NCBI RefSeq assembly: GCF_037450285.1
Contig: NZ_JAQISN010000001.1
Location: 2,418,001 to 2,482,000, forward strand
Direction of reading: 5' to 3'
Length of the DNA: 64,000 nt
From: Erwinia sp. SLM-02
Lineage (GTDB): Bacteria > Pseudomonadota > Gammaproteobacteria > Enterobacterales > Enterobacteriaceae
A model generated the notes under the pieces. It saw only the letters and a list, made by a program, of their open reading frames with translations, did not search any database and had not been told where the DNA came from. Within the stretch, counting starts at the first letter, position 1; each line of letters opens with the position of its first letter. Shown here one piece after another: positions 1 through 7,851 of this stretch. The position numbers and the translations under genes were made by a program.

Positions 1-1
1 T

Positions 2-412
2 GTTGCGGCCATCTGGTTCGCGGGTTACTACGCCATCTTCCGCTTCTCGATTACCCGCTTCAATATTAAAACCCCGGGCCGCGAATCGGACAGCCTGCCG
101 GCCGCGGCCGCCGTAACGTCCTCCAGTAAATCGGGCTATAACGTACCGGCGATACTGACTGCGTTAGGCGGCGCGGGGAACATCGTTTCACTGGATAACT
201 GCATTACCCGCCTGCGCCTGTCGGTGGCGGATATGACTCTGGTGGACGATGCCACGCTGAAGGCTAACCGGGCGATTGGCGTGGTGCATCTGAATGAACA
301 CAACCTGCAGGTGGTGATTGGCCCGCAGGTGCAGTCGGTGAAAGACGAGCTGGATGCACTGATCCGCGCGGCGGCCCGCCCTGCGGCAGCGGAACCCCTC
401 GCCGTATCGTAA
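2..412 (+). CDS. malX: PTS maltose/glucose transporter EIICB, C-terminal end (partial)
   Basis: Only the last 136 residues are inside the window; the gene enters from the left edge. Visible are the end of the membrane EIIC domain (AAIWFAGYYAIFRFSITRFN), a linker rich in Ala/Ser, and the EIIB domain with the phospho-acceptor cysteine in the motif LDNCITRLRL at about residue 66 of the visible part. EIIB receives phosphate from EIIA and hands it to the sugar crossing the membrane through EIIC. Assignment to MalX rather than another glucose-family EIICB rests mainly on malY following 57 bases downstream, as in the E. coli malXY operon. The tail after EIIB is Ala/Pro rich. Confidence 0.85.
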   Translation, partial: VAAIWFAGYYAIFRFSITRFNIKTPGRESDSLPAAAAVTSSSKSGYNVPAILTALGGAGNIVSLDNCITRLRLSVADMTLVDDATLKANRAIGVVHLNEHNLQVVIGPQVQSVKDELDALIRAAARPAAAEPLAVS

Positions 413-422
413 AACCTTCGAC

Positions 423-444
423 GGGCGACTGCGGTCGCCCTTTT
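423..444 (+). terminator. Hairpin with short T run between malX and malY
   Basis: A perfect 7-bp stem (GGGCGAC, 423-429; GTCGCCC, 434-440) with loop TGCG is followed by TTTT. It lies between the malX stop and the malY ribosome site. It may act as a partial terminator that lowers malY expression relative to malX. Confidence 0.6.
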
Positions 445-469
445 CTGCTTTATACAGGGAGTGAAGCGC

Positions 470-1696
470 ATGCCTTTTGATTTCTCCACCGTCACCGACC
501 GCCACGGCACCTGGTGCACCCAGTGGGATTACGTCGCCGATCGCTTCGGCAGCGCCGATCTGTTGCCGTTCACCATCTCGGATATGGACTTCCCCACCGC
601 GCCGTGCATTCTGGAGGCACTGCAGCAGCGCCTGCAGCACGGCGTGCTGGGCTACAGCCGCTGGCAGCATGACGACTTTCTCGGCGCGATTGCCCACTGG
701 TTTCAGCAACGCTTTCACAGCCGTATCGATGCCGAAACGGTGGTCTACGGCCCTTCGGTGATCTACATGGTGGCCCAGCTGATCCGCCTGTGGAGCCAGC
801 CCGGCGACGGCGTGGTGACCTTCACCCCGGCCTATGACGCGTTTTATAAGACGGTGAACGGCAATCAGCGCCGCCTGCTGCCCTGCCCGCTTGTCAAACA
901 GGGCAACGACTGGATCATGGATGCTCCCCTGCTGGAAAGCCTGCTGAAACAGCCCACCTGCTCGGTGCTGCTGCTGTGCAGCCCGCACAATCCTACCGGC
1001 AAAGTCTGGACGCGGCCGGAACTTGCGCTGATCGCTGAGCTGTGCGAACGTCACAACGTCCGGGTGATAAGCGATGAAATCCATATGGATATGGTCTGGG
1101 GTGACAACCGGCATACGCCGTGGAACGAGGTGGCGCGCAGCGACTGGGCGCTGCTGACCTCCGGATCCAAGAGCTTCAATATTCCCGCTTTGACCGGGGC
1201 TTACGGTCTGATCGCCAGTAAAACGTCTCGCGATGCCTATCTGCATCAGCTGAAAGCCTGCGACGGACTCTCTTCCCCGGCGGTACTGGCCGTTCATGCC
1301 CATGTGGCAGCCTATCGCGCCGGCGGGCCCTGGCTTGATGCCCTGCGTGACTATCTGCAGGATAATCTGCGCTACGTGGCCGATCGGCTGAATCACGCCT
1401 TCCCGCAGCTGGACTGGCAGCCACCGCAGTCAACCTATCTGGCGTGGATCGATCTGCGCCCGCTGGGCATTGACGATCGCCTGCTGCAAAACGAACTGAT
1501 CGAACATCAGAAGGTCGCGATTATGCCCGGCTATACCTATGGTTCAGAGGGCAATGGTTTCCTGCGGCTGAATGTCGGCTGCCCGAAGTCGAAAGTCGAG
1601 GCCGGGGTGGAAAAATTAATCGCTGGCCTTGAGGCGCTAATACGGCACCGTTCGGGAAACCCGCGCGGGCTGCGCGGGGGGATTACGGACGCCTGA
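470..1696 (+). CDS. malY: MalY: PLP-dependent C-S beta-lyase and modulator of MalT
   Basis: 408-aa fold-type I PLP enzyme close to E. coli MalY along its whole length (N-terminus PFDFS...RHGTWCTQWDYV). Family hallmarks: SPHNPTGKVW, DEIHMD (PLP-binding Asp), and the Schiff-base lysine in TSGSKSFNIPAL. MalY cleaves cystathionine-type C-S bonds and, in E. coli, binds and inactivates the maltose activator MalT. Start chosen at ATG 470 because AGGGAG lies 8 bases upstream and the protein then begins like E. coli MalY; a GTG at 461 overlaps that ribosome site. The protein is about 18 residues longer than E. coli MalY because of a basic, glycine-rich C-terminal tail (NPRGLRGG). No MalI repressor gene is visible in the window. 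Confidence 0.93.
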   Translation: MPFDFSTVTDRHGTWCTQWDYVADRFGSADLLPFTISDMDFPTAPCILEALQQRLQHGVLGYSRWQHDDFLGAIAHWFQQRFHSRIDAETVVYGPSVIYMVAQLIRLWSQPGDGVVTFTPAYDAFYKTVNGNQRRLLPCPLVKQGNDWIMDAPLLESLLKQPTCSVLLLCSPHNPTGKVWTRPELALIAELCERHNVRVISDEIHMDMVWGDNRHTPWNEVARSDWALLTSGSKSFNIPALTGAYGLIASKTSRDAYLHQLKACDGLSSPAVLAVHAHVAAYRAGGPWLDALRDYLQDNLRYVADRLNHAFPQLDWQPPQSTYLAWIDLRPLGIDDRLLQNELIEHQKVAIMPGYTYGSEGNGFLRLNVGCPKSKVEAGVEKLIAGLEALIRHRSGNPRGLRGGITDA

Positions 1697-1886
1697 GAGC
1701 TAAGGCGAAAGAGCGATGCCAGACGTCATCAGCCGCGCCCGCCGGCTGAATTACAGCACGTTGCAAAATTTTGCAGGTTACATCGCATATTGTCAGCAAC
1801 CCGTTTGAGTGCAACAAAACTGTCACACAAATATCATACGCTGTGGATACACTTTTCATCGCACTGTGTACAACAGGATGACTAAC

Positions 1887-2093
1887 ATGCCGACAGTAAA
1901 AGCGACAAATTTCAAAGATGCAGAAGAACTGCTTCATTCGGGGATCCACAAAGTAGAACTGGCCTACGACATCGGCAGCGATGACTTTTTCCGTCTCGCC
2001 AGCCACTGGTGCACCCGTGGTGCCAAAATCTCCAAGGGTAACGAGCATTTTGTCGTATCGATAAAAAATCTCGCCATCCCACCGAACCACTGA
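1887..2093 (+). CDS. Hypothetical 68-aa protein
   Basis: I do not recognise this protein. It starts MPTVKATNFKDAEELL and ends AIPPNH; composition is balanced, with no signal peptide or membrane segment. ATG 1887 has AGGA 8 bases upstream; an in-frame ATG at 1878 overlaps that AGGA, so 1887 is preferred. It stands alone between malY and the phosphopantetheinyl transferase gene on the same strand, with about 190 bases of AT-richer DNA in front that could carry a promoter. Codon use looks coding rather than random, but there is no functional clue. Confidence 0.6.
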   Translation: MPTVKATNFKDAEELLHSGIHKVELAYDIGSDDFFRLASHWCTRGAKISKGNEHFVVSIKNLAIPPNH

Positions 2094-2119
2094 GTCTGTC
2101 CGTTCGGTTTTGATATCTG

Positions 2120-2167
2120 GCCACTAACCTGTTTAAATTACGTATCATCTTTCAACCGGTTAGTGGC
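2120..2167. promoter_or_regulatory. Perfect 10-bp inverted repeat overlapping the PPTase start
   Basis: GCCACTAACC (2120-2129) and GGTTAGTGGC (2158-2167) are exact reverse complements separated by 28 AT-rich bases. The right arm ends two bases before ATG 2169 and contains GTG 2163. In RNA it would bury the ribosome-binding region; in DNA it could be an operator. No T run follows, so it is not a normal terminator. Confidence 0.55.
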
Positions 2168-2168
2168 T

Positions 2169-2900
2169 ATGTCTTCAGTAAAGCTGCCTGTAGTGCCTCC
2201 GTTCATTCACCGTTCTGTTCTCAGCCCACTCGCCGCTTATCCCGATATCCTGCTGCTTGATGTCCATTTTGACGCCGCGTATTTCAATAACTCCCTGTTC
2301 GACACGCTGAGCATCCCTGTCCCCGTCAGACTGCAAAATGCGGTGAACAAGCGCCGGGCGGAATATCTCGCCAGCCGCTACTGTCTGCAACAGGCAATGA
2401 GCACGCTGGGCGTTGAGCAGTTTATTCTGCATAACGACGAAGAACGCGCTCCGCTGTGGCCTGCGGGAATTCGCGGCTCGCTCTCCCACACCTGTCAGCG
2501 CATCTGCGCGCTGCTCACCCACCGCCGTGAGGTGTTGCCGGGCATCGACTGCGAGCAGATAATGACGGAGAAACACGCGTCGGAGTTGGCGCATCTGATT
2601 GTTAATGCGGCCGAGAAGGCGCTAATTGAACAGACTGAGCTGCCTTTTCACTGCGCGCTGACGGTGGTTTTTTCGGCGAAGGAGAGCCTGTATAAGGCGA
2701 TATGGCCCGAACTGCGGCGTTTTATGGATTTCAGCGCGGCGGAGGTGGTCGGCTGGGATACAAACAACAGGCTAACGCTGCGGCTGGCCGGGACCTTTTC
2801 TGCGGAGTTTTATGCCGGAAGAGAGTTTACTGCGGAAGTTAAGCTACAGCCCGATACGGTTTTAACCTGGGTTATCGGGCTGCAGGCGTCATCTGCATAG
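2169..2900 (+). CDS. EntD-type 4'-phosphopantetheinyl transferase
   Basis: 243-aa Sfp/EntD-family enzyme that moves 4'-phosphopantetheine from CoA onto a serine of carrier domains in non-ribosomal peptide, polyketide or enterobactin-type synthases. Motifs: GSLSHT (about residue 106), GIDCEQIM (Mg-binding Asp, about 124) and FSAKESLYKA (catalytic Glu/Lys, about 170), in the order typical of EntD. ATG 2169 is chosen; GTG 2163 is possible, and neither has a strong ribosome site, which is unusual and may be tied to the inverted repeat covering the start. No siderophore or NRPS gene is adjacent, so this is an orphan transferase whose carrier protein must be encoded elsewhere. Primary-metabolism AcpS is a different family. 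Confidence 0.88.
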   Translation: MSSVKLPVVPPFIHRSVLSPLAAYPDILLLDVHFDAAYFNNSLFDTLSIPVPVRLQNAVNKRRAEYLASRYCLQQAMSTLGVEQFILHNDEERAPLWPAGIRGSLSHTCQRICALLTHRREVLPGIDCEQIMTEKHASELAHLIVNAAEKALIEQTELPFHCALTVVFSAKESLYKAIWPELRRFMDFSAAEVVGWDTNNRLTLRLAGTFSAEFYAGREFTAEVKLQPDTVLTWVIGLQASSA

Positions 2901-2901
2901 C

Positions 2902-3072
2902 TTAGTTACCGTCGCGCGGGCTGCGGTCGCTCAGCGGCGGCAGATTGTGCAGGTCCACCCCATACAGTTCCACCATCGGGATCATCGCTTCAACCACCCG
3001 GCAGCTGTCCAGCGTTGCCATTCCGGCAGGTACCTGGAAAAAGCGGGTAAAATGCAGCCATATACCTTTCAT
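2902..3072 (-). CDS. Hypothetical 56-aa protein
   Basis: A short reading frame convergent with, and one base beyond, the phosphopantetheinyl transferase gene. The start at ATG 3072-3070 is set by an excellent ribosome site, AGGAG six bases upstream. The protein begins MKGIWLHFTRFFQVPAG and ends LSDRSPRDGN. I recognise no family; there is no clear membrane segment or zinc motif. A longer form starting at 3144 is possible but has no ribosome site. The good Shine-Dalgarno site is the main support for it being real. Confidence 0.5.
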   Translation of the reverse strand: MKGIWLHFTRFFQVPAGMATLDSCRVVEAMIPMVELYGVDLHNLPPLSDRSPRDGN

Positions 3073-3274
3073 AAATCGCTCCTCTGCGTTGTGAAAGATT
3101 AGTAAACCTGACTTTATCCCCGCCGCAAAATATCCATTTCGCACAGCCTTTGCCAGCCGCCGGTAATAGCCGCTTATCCCGCCTGATGAATGATATATGC
3201 CAGATTTGTTGTTTTACTCCCCCCGCAGCTCCCTTCAATAATTGCCAGCAACTGAAGCTCATTAAGGATTAATC

Positions 3275-4276
3275 ATGGCTTATCAATTGAGCCTGCTGGA
3301 CAAAAGTCCGGTAGCAGAGGGTGAAACCCCTTCCCAGGCGCTGGCACGGACGTTGCTGCTGGCGCAAAAAGCCGAAGAGTGGGGCTTTCAGCGTTTCTGG
3401 CTGGCCGAACACCACAATACCCAGGCGCTCGCCAGCCCGTCACCGGAAGTGCTGATTGCCTGGATCCTGGCCCATACCCGCCATCTGCGCGTCGGTTCCG
3501 GCGGCGTGATGCTTCAGCACTACAGCCCTTATAAAGTGGCGGAAAACTTCAACCTGCTGGCCTCTCTGGCACCGGGCCGCGTCGACCTTGGCGTGGGTAA
3601 AGCGCCGGGCGGACTGCCGCTGTCCACCCGCGCACTGCAGCACGGCATTAACGCCGAAGCGAAAGGCGATTTCGCCAGCCAGCTGCGGGCGCTGGACGGC
3701 TGGCTGAACGCCGCCGCCGGTCACACCGAAACGGAAGACACGCTGCTGGCGACGCCGGTCCCTGCTCGCCCGGCTCAGCGTTTTCTGCTGGGCGCCAGCG
3801 AAGGCAGCGCGCAGCTGGCCGCCGAGCTGAACTGGCAGTTCGTGTTTGCCGCGCACCTGAACGGTAACCGTCAGGAGCTGGAGCAGGCGTTAGCCACCTA
3901 CCGTCGCCTGAGCGGCGGTCAGTCGGCGCTGGTGGCGGTACAGGTGATTGTGGCCGAGTCGGCAGCAGACGCCGATCTGCTGGCCGCCGATCTGCAGCAC
4001 TACCGCGTGCATGTGGAAAACGGCCAGAGCGTGACCGTTGGAACTATTGCCCAGGCGGAAGCCTTTATCCGCCAGGCCAACGCCACCCATTACCGCATTG
4101 AACCGCGTGAAGCGGCAGTGATTAAAGGCACGGCCGCACAGGTTCACGACGAACTGGAAACGCTACATCAGCAGTACGGCATTGACGAGTTTGTTATCGA
4201 TACGCCGGTCAGCAGCGGCGCGGCGCGGGTGAAATCGCTGGAACTACTGGCCAGCCATCGCCTGGTCGCCGCCTGA
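3275..4276 (+). CDS. LLM-class flavin-dependent monooxygenase (MsnO8-type)
   Basis: 333-aa single-domain protein of the bacterial-luciferase-like family, 'group 1'/MsnO8 branch. Typical segments: GFQRFWLAEHHN near residue 40, LRVGSGGVMLQHYSPYKVAENF around 75-95, and LAPGRVDLGVGKAPGG around 105-120. These enzymes use FMNH2 and O2 to hydroxylate carbon next to S or N, or to cleave C-S bonds; no flavin reductase gene is present here. First gene of a six-gene operon; AAGGA lies 7 bases before ATG 3275. Length and type match B. subtilis YtmO, which sits in a comparable ABC-transporter/acetyltransferase/amidohydrolase operon. The substrate is inferred to be an N-acetylated S-substituted cysteine or similar compound, not shown. 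Confidence 0.88.
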   Translation: MAYQLSLLDKSPVAEGETPSQALARTLLLAQKAEEWGFQRFWLAEHHNTQALASPSPEVLIAWILAHTRHLRVGSGGVMLQHYSPYKVAENFNLLASLAPGRVDLGVGKAPGGLPLSTRALQHGINAEAKGDFASQLRALDGWLNAAAGHTETEDTLLATPVPARPAQRFLLGASEGSAQLAAELNWQFVFAAHLNGNRQELEQALATYRRLSGGQSALVAVQVIVAESAADADLLAADLQHYRVHVENGQSVTVGTIAQAEAFIRQANATHYRIEPREAAVIKGTAAQVHDELETLHQQYGIDEFVIDTPVSSGAARVKSLELLASHRLVAA

Positions 4277-4288
4277 GGAGCACACACA

Positions 4289-5419
4289 ATGAGTCAGAAT
4301 CTCGGACAACAGTTAATCGCCTGGCGACGTGAACTGCATCAGTTCCCCGAGCTGTCGAACGAAGAATTTGCCACCACGGAACGTATTCAGGGCTGGCTGC
4401 GCAGCGCGGGCATCGAGCCACAGCCCTACGGGCTGAACACCGGCGTAGTCGCCGAAATCGGTCAGGGCGACGCGCTGATTGCGCTGCGTGCCGACATCGA
4501 TGCCCTGCCGATCGACGAGATCGCGCCGGTTGAATTTCGCTCACAGAATCCCGGCGTGATGCACGCCTGCGGTCACGATGTGCATACTTCGGTGATGCTG
4601 GGTGCGGCCCTGCTGCTGAAAGCGCGTGAGAAGACGCTGCCCGGCCGGGTGCGGCTGCTGTTTCAGCCGGCGGAAGAGCGCTTTGGCGGCGCAAAAACGC
4701 TGATTAAAGCCGGTGCGCTGGACAATGTCAGCGCCATTTTCGGCATGCACAACGCCCCGGAGCTGCCGGTCGGCACCTTCGCCACGCGCGGCGGACCGTT
4801 CTATGCCAACGTTGACCGCTTTGATTTTGAAGTCACCGGGAAAGGCGCACACGCTGCCCGTCCGCAGGAAGGGATTGACGCGATTGTGATTGCCAGCCAG
4901 ATCGTGACCGCGCTGCAAACGCTGGTCAGCCGCAGCTACAGCCCGCTGGAATCGGTGGTGGTCAGCGTAACCCGCATTGAGGGTGGCAATACCTGGAACG
5001 TGCTGCCGCAGACCGTGGTGCTGGAAGGCACGGTGCGTACCCACAACGCCGCCATTCGCGAGTCATTACCGCAGCGCTTCCAGCAGCTGATTAGCAACAT
5101 CGCTGAAGGCTTCGGCGCAACCGCAAAGCTGAACTGGCATGCCGGTCCTCCGGCGCTGGTGAATACCGATCGCTGGGCAGAATTCAGTAAAGGGGTCGCG
5201 GCGGAATCGGGTTACACCGTCCAGCACGCTGACCTGCAAATGGGCGGGGAGGATTTCGCATTCTACCTGCACAACACCCCCGGCACCTTCGTCAGTATCG
5301 GCAGCGCCAGCGAATTTGGCCTGCATCATCCCGGGTTTAAGCCGGATGAAAGCCTGATCGAACCGGCCGCCCGTTATTTCAGCCAGCTGGCAGAAGCCGC
5401 GCTGCGTGAAATTAGTTAG
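4289..5419 (+). CDS. M20-family metallo-amidohydrolase (N-acyl amino acid deacylase type)
   Basis: 376-aa M20D peptidase-like protein. Visible metal-site motifs: ALRADIDALPIDE (about residue 70), MHACGHDVHT (about 91-100), PAEER (about 130), GMHNAPELP (about 152), and GGEDFAFY (about 317). The family removes acyl groups from N-acyl amino acids (hippurate, N-acetylcysteine, N-acetyldiaminopimelate). Starts 12 bases after the monooxygenase stop with GGAG about 9 bases upstream. In the context of an acetyltransferase (6424-6948) and a monooxygenase in the same operon, a deacetylation step that releases a free amino acid after oxidation is the natural reading (compare B. subtilis YxeP/YtnL). Cytoplasmic: no signal peptide. 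Confidence 0.9.
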   Translation: MSQNLGQQLIAWRRELHQFPELSNEEFATTERIQGWLRSAGIEPQPYGLNTGVVAEIGQGDALIALRADIDALPIDEIAPVEFRSQNPGVMHACGHDVHTSVMLGAALLLKAREKTLPGRVRLLFQPAEERFGGAKTLIKAGALDNVSAIFGMHNAPELPVGTFATRGGPFYANVDRFDFEVTGKGAHAARPQEGIDAIVIASQIVTALQTLVSRSYSPLESVVVSVTRIEGGNTWNVLPQTVVLEGTVRTHNAAIRESLPQRFQQLISNIAEGFGATAKLNWHAGPPALVNTDRWAEFSKGVAAESGYTVQHADLQMGGEDFAFYLHNTPGTFVSIGSASEFGLHHPGFKPDESLIEPAARYFSQLAEAALREIS

Positions 5420-5471
5420 CCACAGCAAACCGCGTTTCCACCTGCACATTCAAATAATAAGAGTAAACATT

Positions 5472-6413
5472 ATGCTTAAAACCTCATTACTGTCAGGACT
5501 GTTCGTTGCCACTGCCCTGTTAACCAGCGGAGCCTGGGCTGAAACCGTCACCGTTAACGGCACCGGCATCAGCGTGGAAGCCAACGCCGCACCGATTCAT
5601 GCGCCGGTGAATCCTGAAGCCGTGGCGCAGATCCCCAAAGATCACCGCTTCGCCGTGCCGGGTAAATTTACCGTTGCCGTGGCCGCGCTGAACTCCCCGC
5701 CGCTGACGCTGTTCTCCGACGACAACAAAACCCTGCAGGGCAGCGAAGTGGACATCGCACGCCTGGTGGCCGACAGCCTCGGGCTGGAGCTGAACGTGGT
5801 ACCGACCTCCTGGGAGGACTGGCCGCTGGGCGTCAGCTCGGGCAAATACGACGCGGCGATCACCAACGTCACGGTCACCAAAGAGCGCAAAGAGAAGTTT
5901 GATTTCGCCACCTACCGTCAGGATTCGCTGGGCTTTTACGTCAAGTCCACCAGCAAAATCACCTCGCTGAAAAAAGCGGAAGATATTGCCGGCCTGCGCA
6001 TTATCGTCGGCTCCGGCACCAACCAGGAAGCGATCCTGCTGGCCTGGGATGAAGCCAATCAGAAAAAAGGCCTTAAGCCGTTTACTCCAATCTACGTGAA
6101 AGATGACGCCGCGCAGACACTGTCCCTGCAGTCGGGCCGTGCGGATGCCTATTTTGGTCCAAACGTGATCGGCGCATGGAAAGCCGCGCTGACAGGCCAG
6201 ACTAAACTGGTGGGCAGCGTTGACGGCGGCTGGCCGAAGGCGGCACACATCGCGGTTACGCTGAAGAAAGGCAATGGCCTGGTGACGCCGGTAAATACCG
6301 CGCTGAACGGCGTGATTAAAAGCGGCGAATACGACAAAGTGCTGAACCGCTGGGGCGAAGGCATTGAACGCCTGGATCGCTCAGAGATCAACCCGCCGGG
6401 TCTGGGCGACTAA
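5472..6413 (+). CDS. ABC transporter substrate-binding protein, polar amino acid family
   Basis: 313-aa periplasmic solute-binding protein, family 3. A clear signal peptide (MLKTSLLSGLFVATALLTSG, cleavage after AWA) is followed by about 40 extra residues before the binding fold starts at FTVAVAALNSPPL. Typical family-3 segments are GSEVDIARLVADSLGLEL, the WEDWPLGVSSGKYDAAITNV stretch, and ERKEKFDFATY. It should deliver the substrate to the permease at 6935-7849 and ATPase at 7852-8646. The ATG at 5472 is chosen because it begins the signal peptide; the ribosome site (AAGAG) is weak. Substrate is not readable from sequence; modified cysteine or another amino acid derivative is an inference from the operon. 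Confidence 0.9.
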   Translation: MLKTSLLSGLFVATALLTSGAWAETVTVNGTGISVEANAAPIHAPVNPEAVAQIPKDHRFAVPGKFTVAVAALNSPPLTLFSDDNKTLQGSEVDIARLVADSLGLELNVVPTSWEDWPLGVSSGKYDAAITNVTVTKERKEKFDFATYRQDSLGFYVKSTSKITSLKKAEDIAGLRIIVGSGTNQEAILLAWDEANQKKGLKPFTPIYVKDDAAQTLSLQSGRADAYFGPNVIGAWKAALTGQTKLVGSVDGGWPKAAHIAVTLKKGNGLVTPVNTALNGVIKSGEYDKVLNRWGEGIERLDRSEINPPGLGD

Positions 6414-6423
6414 GGAGTTGGTG

Positions 6424-6948
6424 ATGAGCCAAGCACAGTTCCGCCAGCTGTCACCGGAAGCCCCGGAGCTGGCACCGATTATCGAAGGTCTGTTCGGTGA
6501 ATACAGCGCACGCTACGGCGATTTCTTCGCCCGCGATGCGGAAGTTGAGCTGACCGAGTGGTATCTGCCGCCGCGGGGTACGTTTGTGGTGCTGGAGCGC
6601 GACGGTGAGATTATTGCCATGGGCGCCTACAAGGCGCTCGATGCGGAAACCGCCGAGCTGAAACGCATCTGGACGCGCAGCGATCTGCGCCGCCAGGGGC
6701 TGGCACTCCAGGTGCTGGTGGAACTGGAGCGGCGCGCCGGGCTGGCGGGGTATCAGGGGGTGTTTCTCACCACCGGTTTCCGCCAACCGGAGGCGGTGAG
6801 GCTCTATCTTTCCCACGGCTATCAGCCGCAGTTTGATATCACCCGCAATCCGGAAGAGTACAGCCTGCCGCCGCACGATGGTCGCCTGCGCTTCCGCAAA
6901 ACCCTGAATCAGCGGGTTACCGCAGGAGCCGCGCATGAAACTGAATGA
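6424..6948 (+). CDS. GNAT-family N-acetyltransferase
   Basis: 174-aa single GNAT domain. The acetyl-CoA pyrophosphate loop is visible as RRQGLALQVL at about residue 97, preceded by the beta strand ELKRIWTRSDL and followed by FRQPEAVRLYLSHGY near 120-135. It starts 10 bases after the binding-protein stop, with AAGGAG overlapping that stop (6 bases spacing). Its location between the binding-protein and permease genes is the same arrangement of functions seen in B. subtilis ytm/yxe operons, where the acetyltransferase blocks the amino group of S-modified cysteines before oxidation. GTG 6421 is an alternative start only one codon upstream. Confidence 0.87.
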   Translation: MSQAQFRQLSPEAPELAPIIEGLFGEYSARYGDFFARDAEVELTEWYLPPRGTFVVLERDGEIIAMGAYKALDAETAELKRIWTRSDLRRQGLALQVLVELERRAGLAGYQGVFLTTGFRQPEAVRLYLSHGYQPQFDITRNPEEYSLPPHDGRLRFRKTLNQRVTAGAAHETE

Positions 6949-7849
6949 AACGGAAACCCTGCGCGTGGTCCCCGCGCGCTACCCGCTCAGAGTGCTGGGC
7001 GGGTTTATCGCCCTGTTTGTGCTGGCGGTGGTGATTCAGTCGGTGGCCTTTAATCCACGCTGGGAGTGGAAGGTCTTCGCCCACTGGTTCTTCCACCCGG
7101 CCATTCTTAGCGGACTGGGCCAGACCCTGCTGCTGACGCTGATCGCCACCGTGCTCAGCATCGTCTTCGGCGGCCTGCTGGCGCTGGCGCGCCTTTCGCC
7201 CTCGTGGCTGCTTTCCGGACTGGCCTTCGGCTATATCTGGCTGTTCCGCTCGCTGCCGCTGATCGTGGTGCTGATTATTCTTTATAATTTCTCCTACCTG
7301 TACGACACGCTGTCGATAGGTATTCCGTTTACCCCGCTCACCTTCGCTGAATACCAGACCATTGACGTACTCGGCCAGTTCAGCACCGCCGTGATTGGCC
7401 TGACGCTGGTGCAGTCGGCCTACACCGCCGAAATTATTCGCGGCGGCATCCTGGGCGTCGATCAGGGGCAGTTTGAAGCCGCCGCCGCGCTGGGCCTGCC
7501 CGGCTCGCGCCGCACGCTGCGCATTATCCTGCCGCAGGCGCTGCGCTCGATTATCCCGACCGGCTTCAACGAAATCATCAGCCTCGCCAAAGGCACCGCG
7601 ATGGTGTACGTGCTGGCGATGCCCGAGCTGTTTTACACCATTCAGATGGTCTACAACCGCACGCAGCAGGTTATCCCGCTGCTGATGGTGGCCGCCGTCT
7701 GGTATCTGCTGATCACCACCGTGCTGTCGATTCTTCAGCATTACGTTGAGCGCTGGCTGGCCCGCAGTGCCACCCGTGAATCTTCGAGTCCGCGTCCACG
7801 CTGGCGCCTGCGCCGCCAGACTGCGGCGATCACCCCGCTAAGGAGCTAA
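6935..7849 (+). CDS. ABC transporter permease, polar amino acid (HisMQ-type) family
   Basis: 304-aa inner-membrane protein with at least five hydrophobic segments and the ATPase-coupling EAA loop (EAAAALGLPGSRRTLRIILP, about residues 185-205). The only permease gene of the operon, so it probably works as a homodimer. It overlaps the acetyltransferase gene by 14 bases; AGGAG lies 7 bases before ATG 6935, inside that gene, which indicates translational coupling. A basic, Arg-rich cytoplasmic tail of about 30 residues follows the last membrane segment. Confidence 0.92.
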   Translation: MKLNETETLRVVPARYPLRVLGGFIALFVLAVVIQSVAFNPRWEWKVFAHWFFHPAILSGLGQTLLLTLIATVLSIVFGGLLALARLSPSWLLSGLAFGYIWLFRSLPLIVVLIILYNFSYLYDTLSIGIPFTPLTFAEYQTIDVLGQFSTAVIGLTLVQSAYTAEIIRGGILGVDQGQFEAAAALGLPGSRRTLRIILPQALRSIIPTGFNEIISLAKGTAMVYVLAMPELFYTIQMVYNRTQQVIPLLMVAAVWYLLITTVLSILQHYVERWLARSATRESSSPRPRWRLRRQTAAITPLRS

Positions 7850-7851
7850 CG

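Noticed and set aside
188..1396. 402-codon open frame antisense to malX/malY
   Set aside because: Shadow of malY; no ribosome site or recognised domain.
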